From Falsiroseomonas sp051433195 (GTDB lineage Bacteria > Pseudomonadota > Alphaproteobacteria > Acetobacterales > Acetobacteraceae): 64,000 nt of DNA. Positions 15,019 to 23,295 of this stretch are shown here, one piece after another. Within the stretch, counting starts at the first letter, position 1; each line of letters opens with the position of its first letter. The notes under the pieces are model-generated. The model did no database searches and was not told where the DNA came from. It worked only from the letters and a program-made list of their open reading frames with translations. The position numbers and the translations under genes are program-made. The stretch spans positions 124,001 through 188,000 of the forward strand of contig NZ_JBHMFT010000003.1 in NCBI RefSeq assembly GCF_051433195.1, written 5' to 3'.

Positions 15019-15912
15019 ATGGACTGGGCGCTGCTGCTGCAACTGACGCTGAACGGGCTGATCGTGGGCGCGCTGTATGGCGTGGTCGCGATGAGCTTCG
15101 TGCTGATCTACAAGGCGTCGCAGGTGGTGAACTTCGCGCAGGGCGAGTTCCTGCTGGTCGGCGCCTGGGTCTGCTGGTGGTTCCTGACGGAATGGCAATT
15201 GCCGTTCTATGCCGGGTTCCTGTTCACGCTGGTCTTCATGATGCTGTTCGGGCTGGTGCTGCAGGTTGTCGTGCTGCGGCCATTGATCGGCGAGCCGGTG
15301 ATCAGCGTCATCATGGCGACGATCGGCCTCGGCATCTTCTTCCAGGCGCTGATGAAGTGGATCTTTGGCGTGTTCGCCAAGCCGTTCCCGCCGATCTTCG
15401 CCATGGAACAGGTGCGGGTGCTTGGGCTGGAGGTGCAGACGGTGTACCTGGCGAGCCTCGGCGTCTCGCTGCTGATCATGGCGGGGTTCGGCTGGTTCTT
15501 CAAAGCGTCCAAGCATGGTCTCGCGATGCGGGCCACGGCCTTCGACCAGCAGGTGGCGCAGTCGCTCGGCGTCTCCGTGCCCAAGGTGTTCGCGATGTCC
15601 TGGGCCATATCGGCGGTGGTGTCCGCGGTGGCGGGCGTGGTGGTGGGCGTGGTCAACGGGGTGTCGAGCGCGCTGTCCTTCTACGGCATCAAGGTGTTCC
15701 CGGCGGTGATCCTGGGCGGGCTGGATTCCATCCTGGGCGCCGTGCTCGGCGGCGTCATCGTCGGCCTGTTGGAGAACTGGGCGCACTACATCGACAGCCA
15801 GTGGCTGAACTGGGGCAACATGTTCCAGATCGCGCCGTTCTACGCGCTGGTGCTGATCCTGCTGATCAAGCCCTACGGGCTGTTCGGCACGAAAAACATC
15901 GAGCGCGTCTGA
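15019..15912 (+). CDS. livH: Branched-chain-type ABC transporter permease (LivH)
   Basis: A 297-residue inner-membrane protein with about eight hydrophobic segments. The N-terminal Asn-Gly-Leu-Ile-Val-Gly-Ala-Leu-Tyr-Gly motif and the following Tyr-Lys-Ala-Ser-Gln-Val-Val-Asn-Phe-Ala-Gln-Gly-Glu stretch are hallmarks of LivH. Its start is preceded by AGGAG, which overlaps the stop region of the CoA ligase gene. The livM ATG comes one base after its stop. It forms the transmembrane pore with LivM. Confidence 0.95.
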   Translation: MDWALLLQLTLNGLIVGALYGVVAMSFVLIYKASQVVNFAQGEFLLVGAWVCWWFLTEWQLPFYAGFLFTLVFMMLFGLVLQVVVLRPLIGEPVISVIMATIGLGIFFQALMKWIFGVFAKPFPPIFAMEQVRVLGLEVQTVYLASLGVSLLIMAGFGWFFKASKHGLAMRATAFDQQVAQSLGVSVPKVFAMSWAISAVVSAVAGVVVGVVNGVSSALSFYGIKVFPAVILGGLDSILGAVLGGVIVGLLENWAHYIDSQWLNWGNMFQIAPFYALVLILLIKPYGLFGTKNIERV

Positions 15913-15913
15913 G

Positions 15914-16981
15914 ATGACCGCGCTCACCCCCTGCGGCGATTGGCGCGCCAGCTACCGCGCCGACACCACCATCTTCCCGACGCGCAACAGCCGAATCGCC
16001 GTGACCATCGGGATTGCCATCCTGTGCCTGGCGCCGCTGGTGTTCGGGCGATACGAGCTTTCGCTGCTGATCAACATCGGCTTCCTCGGCATCGCAGCCC
16101 TGGGGCTGAACATCCTGGTGGGCTTCACCGGGCAGATCAGCATCGGCCACGCCGCCTTCTTCGGCCTCGGTGCCTTCATCTCGGCCTATCTGCACGAGCG
16201 CTACCACGTGCCGGTGATGCTGTGCATTCCATTGGCCGGCATCCTCACCGCCCTGGTGGGGCTGGTGTTCGGCGCGCCGGCGGCGCGGCTCAAGGGCCTG
16301 TACCTGGCCATCGCGACGCTGGCGGCGCAGTTCATCCTGGAGGATTTTTTCGCCCGCGCGCAGTGGTTCACGGGTGGCGTGGCAGGGCGGATGACGGAAA
16401 GCCCGACGCTGTTCGGCTTCGCCTTCGACCGCGACGAGACCTATTTCTACCTGACGCTGTTCTACGTCGTCATCATGTTCCTGGGCGCGGCGAACCTGAT
16501 GCGCTCGCGCGACGGACGCGCGCTGGTGGCGGTGCGGGACCATTACCTGTCCGCGGAGATGATGGGCATCAACCTGGCCTACTACCGCACGCTGAGCTTC
16601 GGCATCGCGTCGCTCTATGCCGGCATCGGCGGCGCGCTGTACGCGCACTACCTGCTTTTCGTCAGCGTCGAGGCCTTCAACATCCTGTTCTCCATCCAGT
16701 TCCTCGGCATGGTCATCATCGGTGGCCTGGGCTCCGTGATGGGCAGCCTGATGGGCGCGGCCTTCATGGTGATGCTGCCGGAGGTCACGCAATGGGGCGC
16801 GGATGCGCTGGCGGGCGGTGCGATCGATCGCGCGCTGCGCCTCGGCGCCAGTATATCCTTCCTGCGGGAAATGGTGGTCGGTGCCGCCATCATCCTGTTC
16901 CTGATCTTCGAGCCCGATGGGCTCGCAAGGCGGTGGCGCCTGATCAAGGCGTATTGGAAACTCTACCCGTATTCGCATTAG
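15914..16981 (+). CDS. livM: Branched-chain-type ABC transporter permease (LivM)
   Basis: A 355-residue inner-membrane permease. After a polar N-terminus of about 30 residues come eight or more hydrophobic segments, with the LivM marks Leu-Asn-Ile-Leu-Val-Gly-Phe-Thr-Gly-Gln-Ile-Ser-Ile-Gly-His-Ala-Ala-Phe-Phe and a late Gly-Gly-Leu-Gly-Ser-Val-Met-Gly. It pairs with LivH. Twenty bases after its stop, behind a GGGGAGGA site, the binding-protein gene begins. Confidence 0.95.
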   Translation: MTALTPCGDWRASYRADTTIFPTRNSRIAVTIGIAILCLAPLVFGRYELSLLINIGFLGIAALGLNILVGFTGQISIGHAAFFGLGAFISAYLHERYHVPVMLCIPLAGILTALVGLVFGAPAARLKGLYLAIATLAAQFILEDFFARAQWFTGGVAGRMTESPTLFGFAFDRDETYFYLTLFYVVIMFLGAANLMRSRDGRALVAVRDHYLSAEMMGINLAYYRTLSFGIASLYAGIGGALYAHYLLFVSVEAFNILFSIQFLGMVIIGGLGSVMGSLMGAAFMVMLPEVTQWGADALAGGAIDRALRLGASISFLREMVVGAAIILFLIFEPDGLARRWRLIKAYWKLYPYSH

Positions 16982-17001
16982 CTCTGGGGAGGAACGACAA
17001 G

Positions 17002-18282
17002 ATGAAGATGCAGGCCCTGGCTTTCGGTGTGGCGATGGCGGCGTCGCTGCCGCTGGCGGCGCAGCCCATTCCCGTCGGCCATCTGATGGACAATTCGGGC
17101 GCGACCAGCGATGTCGGCCAGCCCTATGGGCAGGGCGTGGCGGATGCGCTGGCCTGGGTGAACCGCAGCCGCAACGGCGTGGCCGGCCGGCAGCTCAACG
17201 TCTCCGGCTTCGACTATGGCTACGCCGCGCCGCGTGCCGTCAGCCAGTACCAGGCCTGGACCGGCCGCAGCCGCGTCGTCGCCATCCAGGGCTGGGGCAC
17301 GGCGGATACCGAGGCGCTGGTGCGCTTCGTGACGCGCGACCGCATCCCCTACATCAGCGCCTCCTACTCCGCCGCGCTGACCGATGCCGCCGGCCGGTCC
17401 GGGCGCCAGGGCGTGGAGGCGGCGCCGTACAACTTCTTCTACGGCCCGAGCTATTCGGACGGCCTCCGCGCCATGCTGCAATGGGCGGCGCAGGACTGGA
17501 AGGATCGCGGCCAGCAGGGCCGGCCGAAATACGTCCACATGGGCGCCAACCACCCCTATCCGAATTCGCCCAAGGCGGCGGGCGAGGCGCTGGCCGCGGA
17601 GCTTGGCTTCGACGTGCTGCCGGCGATCCAGTTCGCGCTCACGCCAGGTGACTACACCGCGCAGTGCCTCGGCCTGCGGAATGGCGGTGCGAACTACGCC
17701 TATCTCGGCAACACGGCGGGCTCCAACATCTCCGTCCTGCGCGCCTGCCAGACGGCCGGCGTGCAGGTCCAGTTCCTCGGCAATGTCTGGGGGATGGACG
17801 AGAATGCGATGAAGGCGGCGGGCGCGGCGGCGAATGGCGTGGTGTTCCCGGTGCGCACCGGCGCGGTGTGGGGCGGTGATGCGCCCGGCATGGCGCAGGT
17901 GCGGGAGATCAGCCGGGTTTCGGATGCGGCCGGCACGGCGTATCGCCCGGTCCACTACATCTCCGGCATCTGCTCCGCCATGCTGATGGTGGAGGCGATG
18001 GAGAGTGCGGGGCAGGGCGGCGAGATCACCGGGGAGCGCATCCGCGATGGCTTCTACGCCCGCCAGAACTGGGTGCCGCGCGGCTTCGAGGGTGTCTGCA
18101 ACCCCTCCACCTTCACGCGTGAGGATCATCGCGGCACGCTGCGCGTCGCGCTGTACCGCGCCAACGTCAGCGGCGACACCTCGCAGGGCAGCGTCACCGA
18201 CCTGATGCGGGCGGGCACGATGAAGATCGAGAACATCGCGACGATCGAGCTGGATCGCCGCGCCGACTGGCTGGGCTGGTGA
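17002..18282 (+). CDS. Branched-chain-type ABC transporter substrate-binding protein
   Basis: A 426-residue periplasmic binding protein of the LivJ/LivK superfamily (type I fold). The signal peptide is residues 1 to about 21 (Ala-Ala-Gln before Pro-Ile-Pro-Val-Gly). The mature N-terminus shows the expected beta-strand, then Met-Asp-Asn-Ser-Gly-Ala-Thr-Ser-Asp-Val-Gly. Mid-protein cysteines may form disulfides. I chose ATG 17002 for its good ribosome site and the signal peptide. The stop overlaps the livF GTG (GTGA). The ligand is unknown. The neighbouring CoA ligases suggest an aromatic or branched carboxylic acid. Confidence 0.9.
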   Translation: MKMQALAFGVAMAASLPLAAQPIPVGHLMDNSGATSDVGQPYGQGVADALAWVNRSRNGVAGRQLNVSGFDYGYAAPRAVSQYQAWTGRSRVVAIQGWGTADTEALVRFVTRDRIPYISASYSAALTDAAGRSGRQGVEAAPYNFFYGPSYSDGLRAMLQWAAQDWKDRGQQGRPKYVHMGANHPYPNSPKAAGEALAAELGFDVLPAIQFALTPGDYTAQCLGLRNGGANYAYLGNTAGSNISVLRACQTAGVQVQFLGNVWGMDENAMKAAGAAANGVVFPVRTGAVWGGDAPGMAQVREISRVSDAAGTAYRPVHYISGICSAMLMVEAMESAGQGGEITGERIRDGFYARQNWVPRGFEGVCNPSTFTREDHRGTLRVALYRANVSGDTSQGSVTDLMRAGTMKIENIATIELDRRADWLGW

Positions 18283-19124
18283 GCCTTTCCAACGAAACGG
18301 CGAGGCCTGCGCCGGTGGCAACACCGGCGGAGGCGTTGCTTCTGGAAGTGAACAACATCGAGGTCGTCTACAACGACGTCATCCTGGTGCTGCGCGGCCT
18401 GTCCCTGGCCGTGCCACAGGGCAAGATCGTGGCGCTGCTCGGCGCCAATGGCGCCGGGAAATCCACCACGCTGAAGGCGATCTCCGGCCTGCTGAAATCC
18501 GAGGATGGCGAGATCACGCGCGGCGACATCAAATTCGCCGGCCAGCGCCTGAACGGGATCGAGGCGCATGAGATCGTCCGGCGGGGCATCTTCCAGGTGA
18601 TGGAAGGCCGCCGCATCATCAGCGACATGACCTGCCTGGAGAACCTCCGCCTCGGGGCCTTCACGCGTAGCGACAATGCGGAGATCCGGCGCGACATCGA
18701 GATGGTCTATGGCTATTTCCCGCGGCTGAAGGAACGCACGGGGCTGGCCGGCTACCTCTCGGGCGGCGAACAGCAGATGCTGGCGATCGGGCGCGCGCTG
18801 ATGGCGCGGCCGAAGCTGATCCTGATGGACGAACCCTCGATGGGGCTCAGCCCGCTGCTGGTGAAGGAGGTGTTCGGCATCATCCGCCAGCTCAACCGCG
18901 ACCTCGGCATCACCATCCTGCTGGTCGAGCAGAACGCCCGCATGGCGCTGTCCGTGGCATCGCATGGCTACGTCATGGAACAGGGCAAGGTGGTGCTGGA
19001 TGGCAGCGCGGAGGAACTGGCGAACAATGAGGACGTGAAGGAATTCTACCTCGGCGGTCACGGCGCGGACCGCAAATCCTTCCGCAACCTGAAATCCTAC
19101 AAGCGACGGAAGCGGTGGCTGTGA
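18279..19124 (+). CDS. livF: Branched-chain-type ABC transporter ATPase (LivF)
   Basis: A 281-residue ATPase of the LivF group. Walker A is at 55-63 (Gly-Ala-Asn-Gly-Ala-Gly-Lys-Ser-Thr), the signature is Leu-Ser-Gly-Gly-Glu-Gln-Gln, and Walker B is Leu-Ile-Leu-Met-Asp-Glu-Pro. It begins with GTG overlapping the binding-protein stop. It has a 20-residue N-terminal extension and a basic C-terminal tail beyond usual LivF length (rich in Lys and Arg). From memory, such tails occur in LivF copies linked to CoA ligases. It shares ten bases with the next ligase gene. Confidence 0.94.
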   Translation: MSLSNETARPAPVATPAEALLLEVNNIEVVYNDVILVLRGLSLAVPQGKIVALLGANGAGKSTTLKAISGLLKSEDGEITRGDIKFAGQRLNGIEAHEIVRRGIFQVMEGRRIISDMTCLENLRLGAFTRSDNAEIRRDIEMVYGYFPRLKERTGLAGYLSGGEQQMLAIGRALMARPKLILMDEPSMGLSPLLVKEVFGIIRQLNRDLGITILLVEQNARMALSVASHGYVMEQGKVVLDGSAEELANNEDVKEFYLGGHGADRKSFRNLKSYKRRKRWL

Positions 19125-20353
19125 CCGATCACTACGACGACCGCGAGACGCAGACGGCGGACCAGCGGGAGGAAGCGCTGGCCGATGCGCTGCCGCGGCA
19201 GATCGGCCACGCGAAGCAATACGCGCCGGCCTATGCGGCGCTGCTGGCGGACCTGGAACCGCGGGCGGTGACGGACCGTGCGGCGCTGGCAACGCTGCCG
19301 GTGACGCGCAAGTCGGACCTCATCACGGCGCAGGCCGAAACCGCGCCCTTCGGCGGCTTCACGGCGCTGGGCCTGGCGCAGGTGCCGCGCGTCTTCGCCT
19401 CGCCCGGGCCGATCCATGAGCCGCAGGGCGTCGGCACCGACCCCTGGCGCTACGCCCGCGCCCTGTACGCCACCGGGCTGCGGCGCGGGATGCTGCTGCA
19501 CAACTGCTTCGCCTACCACTTCACCCCGGCGGGCATGATGCTGGAGGAGGGCGCGCGGGCGCTGGAATGCCCGGTGTTCCCGGCCGGCCCCGGCAACACC
19601 GAGAGCCAGGCGCGCGCCGCGGCGCATTTTTCCGCGCAGTGCTACAGCGGGACGCCGGATTTCCTGAAGTCGATCCTGGAAGCCGGGGATGCACTCGGCC
19701 TCGACCTGTCCGCGCTGAAGCTCGGCCATGTCACCGGCGGCGCCTACCTGCCGGCGCTGCGGCGCTTCTATGCGGATCGCGGCCTGGTGGTGCGGCAGAG
19801 CTACGGCACCGCCGATGTCGGCCTGATCGCCTACGAATCCGAGGCCGGGGAGGGCCTCATCTGCGACGAGGATGTGCTGGTCGAGATCGTCCGTCCCGGC
19901 ACCGGGGAGCCGCTGCCGGATGGCGAGGTGGGGGAGGTTCTGGTGACCTCCTTCTGCGCCACCTATCCGTTGGTCCGCTTCGCCACCGGCGATTTGTCCG
20001 CCGTGCTGCCCGGCGCCTCGCCCTGCGGGCGCACCAACATGCGCATCCGCGGCTGGATGGGCCGTGCCGACCAGGCGACCAAAGTGCGCGGCATGTTCGT
20101 GCGGCCGGAACAGGTGGCGGAGGTGATGCGCGCGCATCCGGGGCTGGGGCGGGCGCGGCTGGTCGTCGGCCTGGACGGGACGCGGGACACCATGGTGCTG
20201 CGCGTCGAGACGCCGGTGCGCGATGCGGCGCTGGCCGAGAGCCTCGCGGCCTCGCTGAACGCGGTGACGCGGCTGCGCGGGGTGGTGGAGTTGCTGGAAC
20301 CCGGCGCCCTGCCGAACGACGGCAAGGTGATCGACGACACCCGCCCGGCATGA
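19115..20353 (+). CDS. Phenylacetate-CoA ligase-like adenylating enzyme (PaaK family)
   Basis: A 412-residue adenylate-forming enzyme of the PaaK type. Supporting features are the N-terminal Gln-Ile-Gly-His-Ala-Lys-Gln-Tyr-Ala-Pro-Ala-Tyr, Leu-Pro-Val-Thr-Arg-Lys-Ser-Asp-Leu, the adenine-site motif Ser-Tyr-Gly-Thr-Ala-Asp-Val-Gly-Leu-Ile and Phe-Ala-Thr-Gly-Asp-Leu-Ser, then Gly-Arg-Ala-Asp-Gln-Ala-Thr-Lys-Val-Arg-Gly-Met-Phe-Val. Family members activate phenylacetate or other aromatic acids with CoA. It starts with GTG inside the livF end and overlaps the next synthetase by ATGA. An aromatic acid is the best guess at substrate, but is not proven. Confidence 0.88.
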   Translation: MAVTDHYDDRETQTADQREEALADALPRQIGHAKQYAPAYAALLADLEPRAVTDRAALATLPVTRKSDLITAQAETAPFGGFTALGLAQVPRVFASPGPIHEPQGVGTDPWRYARALYATGLRRGMLLHNCFAYHFTPAGMMLEEGARALECPVFPAGPGNTESQARAAAHFSAQCYSGTPDFLKSILEAGDALGLDLSALKLGHVTGGAYLPALRRFYADRGLVVRQSYGTADVGLIAYESEAGEGLICDEDVLVEIVRPGTGEPLPDGEVGEVLVTSFCATYPLVRFATGDLSAVLPGASPCGRTNMRIRGWMGRADQATKVRGMFVRPEQVAEVMRAHPGLGRARLVVGLDGTRDTMVLRVETPVRDAALAESLAASLNAVTRLRGVVELLEPGALPNDGKVIDDTRPA

Positions 20354-21933
20354 CATTCCGCTGGGACATTCCGGCGCGCTGCAACATCGCCCAGGAGGCC
20401 TGCGATCGCTGGGCCGATGGCAGCGGCCAAATGGCGCTGCTGCACCTGCACGAAAGCGGCGCGGTCGAGCGGATCAGCTTCGACGATCTGCACCGCCGCG
20501 CCTGCCGCCTGGCAAACGCCTTTCTGGCACATGGTCTGCAGCGCGGCGACCGCATCGGCGTGCTGCTGCCGCAGGGGCCGGAGGCGGCGGTGGCGCATCT
20601 CGCTGCCTACCGGATCGGCGCCATCGCCGTGCCGCTGTTCCTGCTGTTCGGCGAGGATGCGCTGGCCTTTCGGCTCGGCGACTGCGGCGCGGCGGGTCTG
20701 GTGACCGATGGTGGCGGTCTGGCCAAGGTCACCGCCATCCGTGATCGCTTGCCGGAGTTGGCAAGAATCTTCGCCGTCGGCGGTGGCCCCGGCGCGCTGG
20801 ACCTGGCGGCGGAGATGGCGCGGGCGCGGGACGGCCACGCCTGCGTCGCGACGGGGCCGGACGACCCCGCGCTGATCATCTACACCAGCGGCACCACCGG
20901 CAGCCCCAAGGGCGCGCTGCACGGGCACCGGGTGCTGCGCGGGCATCTGCCGGGGGTGGAATGGCCGCAGGATGGCTTCCCGCAGCCGGGCGACCTGTTC
21001 TGGACGCCGGCCGACTGGGCCTGGATCGGCGGGCTGCTCGACGTGCTGCTGCCGAGCCTGTTCCACGGCGTGCCGGTGCTGGCGCACCGCATGCAGAAAT
21101 TCGATCCTGAGTTCGCCTTTCGGCTGATGGCGGAACACGGCGTGCGCAATGCCTTCCTGCCGCCGACCGCGCTGCGGATGCTGCGCGCGGTGCCGGACCC
21201 CGCGCGATTCGGGCATCGGCTGCGCAGCGTCGGCTCGGGTGGCGAGACGCTGGGGGCGGAGATGCTGGACTGGGGCCGCGGCGCCTTCGGCCTCACCATC
21301 AACGAGTTCTACGGCCAGACCGAATGCAACCTGATCGTCGCCAATTCCAGCCGCATCTTTCCGGTGCGCCCGGGCAGCATGGGACGCGCGGTGCCGGGGC
21401 ATGACCTGGCCATCCTCGACGCCGAGGGCCAGCCGTTGCCGCCGGAGGCGGAGGGCGAGTTGGCGGTGCGCGCGCCCGACCCGGTGATGTTCCTGCGCTA
21501 CTGGAACCAGCCGGAGGCGACGGCGCGCAAGTATCGCGGCGACTGGCTGCTGACCGGCGACCGGGCGCGGCGCGACGAGGAGGGCTATTTCACCTATGTC
21601 GGCCGCGACGACGACGTGATCACCTCCGCCGGCTACCGCATCGGTCCAGGCGAAATCGAGGACTTCCTGCTGACCCACCCCGCCGTCGCCGCCGCCGCGG
21701 TGATCGGCCTGCCGGATGCGCTGCGGACGGAACGGGTGGCCGCCATCATCGTCGCCAGGCCAGGGGTCGAGACGGGGCCGGCCCTGGCCACGGCGTTGCA
21801 GGACTACGTGCGCACGCGGCTGGCGGCGCATCTGTATCCGCGCCAGGTGGAATTCGTGGCGGAACTTCCGCAGACCGCCACCGGCAAGATCATGCGCGGC
21901 GTGCTGCGCCGCCGCTACGCGGAAGGGGATTGA
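20350..21933 (+). CDS. Acyl-CoA synthetase, acetyl/medium-chain type
   Basis: A 527-residue AMP-forming acyl-CoA synthetase close to the acetyl-CoA/medium-chain branch. The phosphate loop is at 179-188 (Thr-Ser-Gly-Thr-Thr-Gly-Ser-Pro-Lys-Gly), followed by Tyr-Gly-Gln-Thr-Glu-Cys-Asn, Asp-Trp-Leu-Leu-Thr-Gly-Asp, and the C-terminal Thr-Ala-Thr-Gly-Lys-Ile that carries the catalytic lysine. It is the third adenylating enzyme in this operon and is coupled to the PaaK-like gene by ATGA. The gene for an isovaleryl-CoA-dehydrogenase-type enzyme follows five bases later, so a branched or short acyl-CoA is a plausible product. Confidence 0.92.
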   Translation: MTFRWDIPARCNIAQEACDRWADGSGQMALLHLHESGAVERISFDDLHRRACRLANAFLAHGLQRGDRIGVLLPQGPEAAVAHLAAYRIGAIAVPLFLLFGEDALAFRLGDCGAAGLVTDGGGLAKVTAIRDRLPELARIFAVGGGPGALDLAAEMARARDGHACVATGPDDPALIIYTSGTTGSPKGALHGHRVLRGHLPGVEWPQDGFPQPGDLFWTPADWAWIGGLLDVLLPSLFHGVPVLAHRMQKFDPEFAFRLMAEHGVRNAFLPPTALRMLRAVPDPARFGHRLRSVGSGGETLGAEMLDWGRGAFGLTINEFYGQTECNLIVANSSRIFPVRPGSMGRAVPGHDLAILDAEGQPLPPEAEGELAVRAPDPVMFLRYWNQPEATARKYRGDWLLTGDRARRDEEGYFTYVGRDDDVITSAGYRIGPGEIEDFLLTHPAVAAAAVIGLPDALRTERVAAIIVARPGVETGPALATALQDYVRTRLAAHLYPRQVEFVAELPQTATGKIMRGVLRRRYAEGD

Positions 21934-21938
21934 GGATC

Positions 21939-23111
21939 ATGGCCGCGAACCAACTGCCGATGCTGGATTTCGACCTCGGCGACGAGGTGGACGCGCTGCG
22001 CGACAGCGTGCGCGCCTTCTCCGAGGACCGCGTCGCGCCCATCGCCGCCGAGATCGACCGGACGGATGAATTCCCGCGCTACCTGTGGCCGGAGATGGGC
22101 GCGCTCGGCCTGCACGGGATCACGGTGGAGGAGGAACACGGTGGCGCCGGCATGGGCTACCTGGCGCATTGCGTGGCGATGGAGGAAGTCTCCCGCGCCA
22201 GCGCCTCCGTCGGCCTCAGCTACGGCGCGCATTCGAACCTCTGCATCAACCAGATCCGCCGCAACGGCAACGCGGACCAGAAGCAGCGCTACCTGCCGAA
22301 GCTGATCACCGGCGAGCATCTCGGCGCCCTGGCGATGAGCGAGCCGGGGGCGGGGTCAGACGTCGTGTCCATGAAGCTGCGCGCGGAGAAGCGCGGCGAC
22401 CGTTGGGTGCTGAACGGCACCAAGCTGTGGATCACCAACGCGCATTATGCCGAGACCCTGGTGGTCTATGCCAAGACCGATCCCGAGGCCGGTCCGAAGG
22501 GAATCACCGCCTTCCTCATCGAGAAGGGCTTCAAGGGATTCCGCCCGGCGCAGAAGCTGGACAAGCTCGGCATGCGCGGCAGCCCGACGAGCGAACTGGT
22601 GTTCGAGGATTGCGAGGTGCCGGCGGAAAACGTGCTCGGTACCGTCGGCGGCGGCGTGCGGGTGTTGATGTCAGGGCTGGACTACGAACGCGCGGTGCTG
22701 GCCGCCGGCCCCATCGGCATCCTGCAGGCCTGCCTCGACCTGGTGGTGCCCTACATCCACGAACGCCGGCAGTTCGGCCAGGCGATCGGGGAGTTCCAGT
22801 TCATCCAGGGCAAGGTCGCCGACATGTACACGGCGCTGAACGCCTGCCGCGCCTATGTCTATGCGGTGGCGCGCGCCTGCGACCGGGGGCATGCCAGCCG
22901 CAAGGACGCGGCCGGGGCCATCCTGTTCGCGGCGGAGGCGGCGACGAAGGCTTCGCTGGACGCGATCCAGATCCTCGGCGGCAACGGCTACATCAACGAC
23001 TACCCGGCCGGACGCCTGCTGCGCGACGCCAAGCTGTACGAGATCGGCGCCGGGACCAGCGAGATCAGACGCCTTTTGATCGGCCGCGAAATATTCCGGG
23101 AGAGTGCCTGA
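21939..23111 (+). CDS. ivd: Isovaleryl-CoA dehydrogenase-type acyl-CoA dehydrogenase
   Basis: A 390-residue FAD-dependent acyl-CoA dehydrogenase. FAD and substrate motifs are present (Met-Ser-Glu-Pro-Gly-Ala-Gly-Ser-Asp, Trp-Ile-Thr-Asn, Gln-Ile-Leu-Gly-Gly-Asn-Gly-Tyr). The catalytic base falls at Glu250 in Leu-Asp-Tyr-Glu-Arg-Ala-Val-Leu. This is the position used by isovaleryl-CoA dehydrogenase; most other acyl-CoA dehydrogenases have it in the C-terminal helix. The family passes electrons to ETF. I chose ATG 21939 over an in-frame TTG at 21930. It ends the importer operon. No methylcrotonyl-CoA carboxylase genes follow, so it may serve another short branched acyl-CoA. Confidence 0.87.
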   Translation: MAANQLPMLDFDLGDEVDALRDSVRAFSEDRVAPIAAEIDRTDEFPRYLWPEMGALGLHGITVEEEHGGAGMGYLAHCVAMEEVSRASASVGLSYGAHSNLCINQIRRNGNADQKQRYLPKLITGEHLGALAMSEPGAGSDVVSMKLRAEKRGDRWVLNGTKLWITNAHYAETLVVYAKTDPEAGPKGITAFLIEKGFKGFRPAQKLDKLGMRGSPTSELVFEDCEVPAENVLGTVGGGVRVLMSGLDYERAVLAAGPIGILQACLDLVVPYIHERRQFGQAIGEFQFIQGKVADMYTALNACRAYVYAVARACDRGHASRKDAAGAILFAAEAATKASLDAIQILGGNGYINDYPAGRLLRDAKLYEIGAGTSEIRRLLIGREIFRESA

Positions 23112-23211
23112 TCCGGTGCCGGGCGGGGCAACCGTCTCGATTCGGCCCTGGGATGCCATGGAAGGTTTGCGGGCCAAGTCCCTGCAAAGCATCATGCCTG
23201 CGTAAGGAGGC

Positions 23212-23240
23212 TTCGCTCGCGGGCGCGGCGCGGCTATAGA
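23212..23240 (+). promoter_or_regulatory. Candidate promoter for minCDE
   Basis: TTCGCT (23212-23217) and TATAGA (23235-23240) are spaced by 17 bases in the 184-base gap before minC, 55 bases upstream of its ATG. The -10 match is good and the -35 is poor. The gap otherwise shows no gene. Confidence 0.35.
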
Positions 23241-23295
23241 GCACGATCACTCTGCCCCTCCTGCTTTACCTCCGGCCGGGAAATCCCCTTACGCG

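Noticed and set aside
15866..16978. A 370-codon minus-strand frame over livM
   Set aside because: Antisense shadow of a clear LivM; rich in His, Gln, Arg and Asp, with none of the hydrophobic segments or motifs of a real product.
19115..20353. Phenylacetate catabolic (paa) cluster
   Set aside because: Only a PaaK-like ligase is present. The ring-epoxidase genes paaABCDE and downstream paa genes are absent, so a full phenylacetate pathway is not encoded here.
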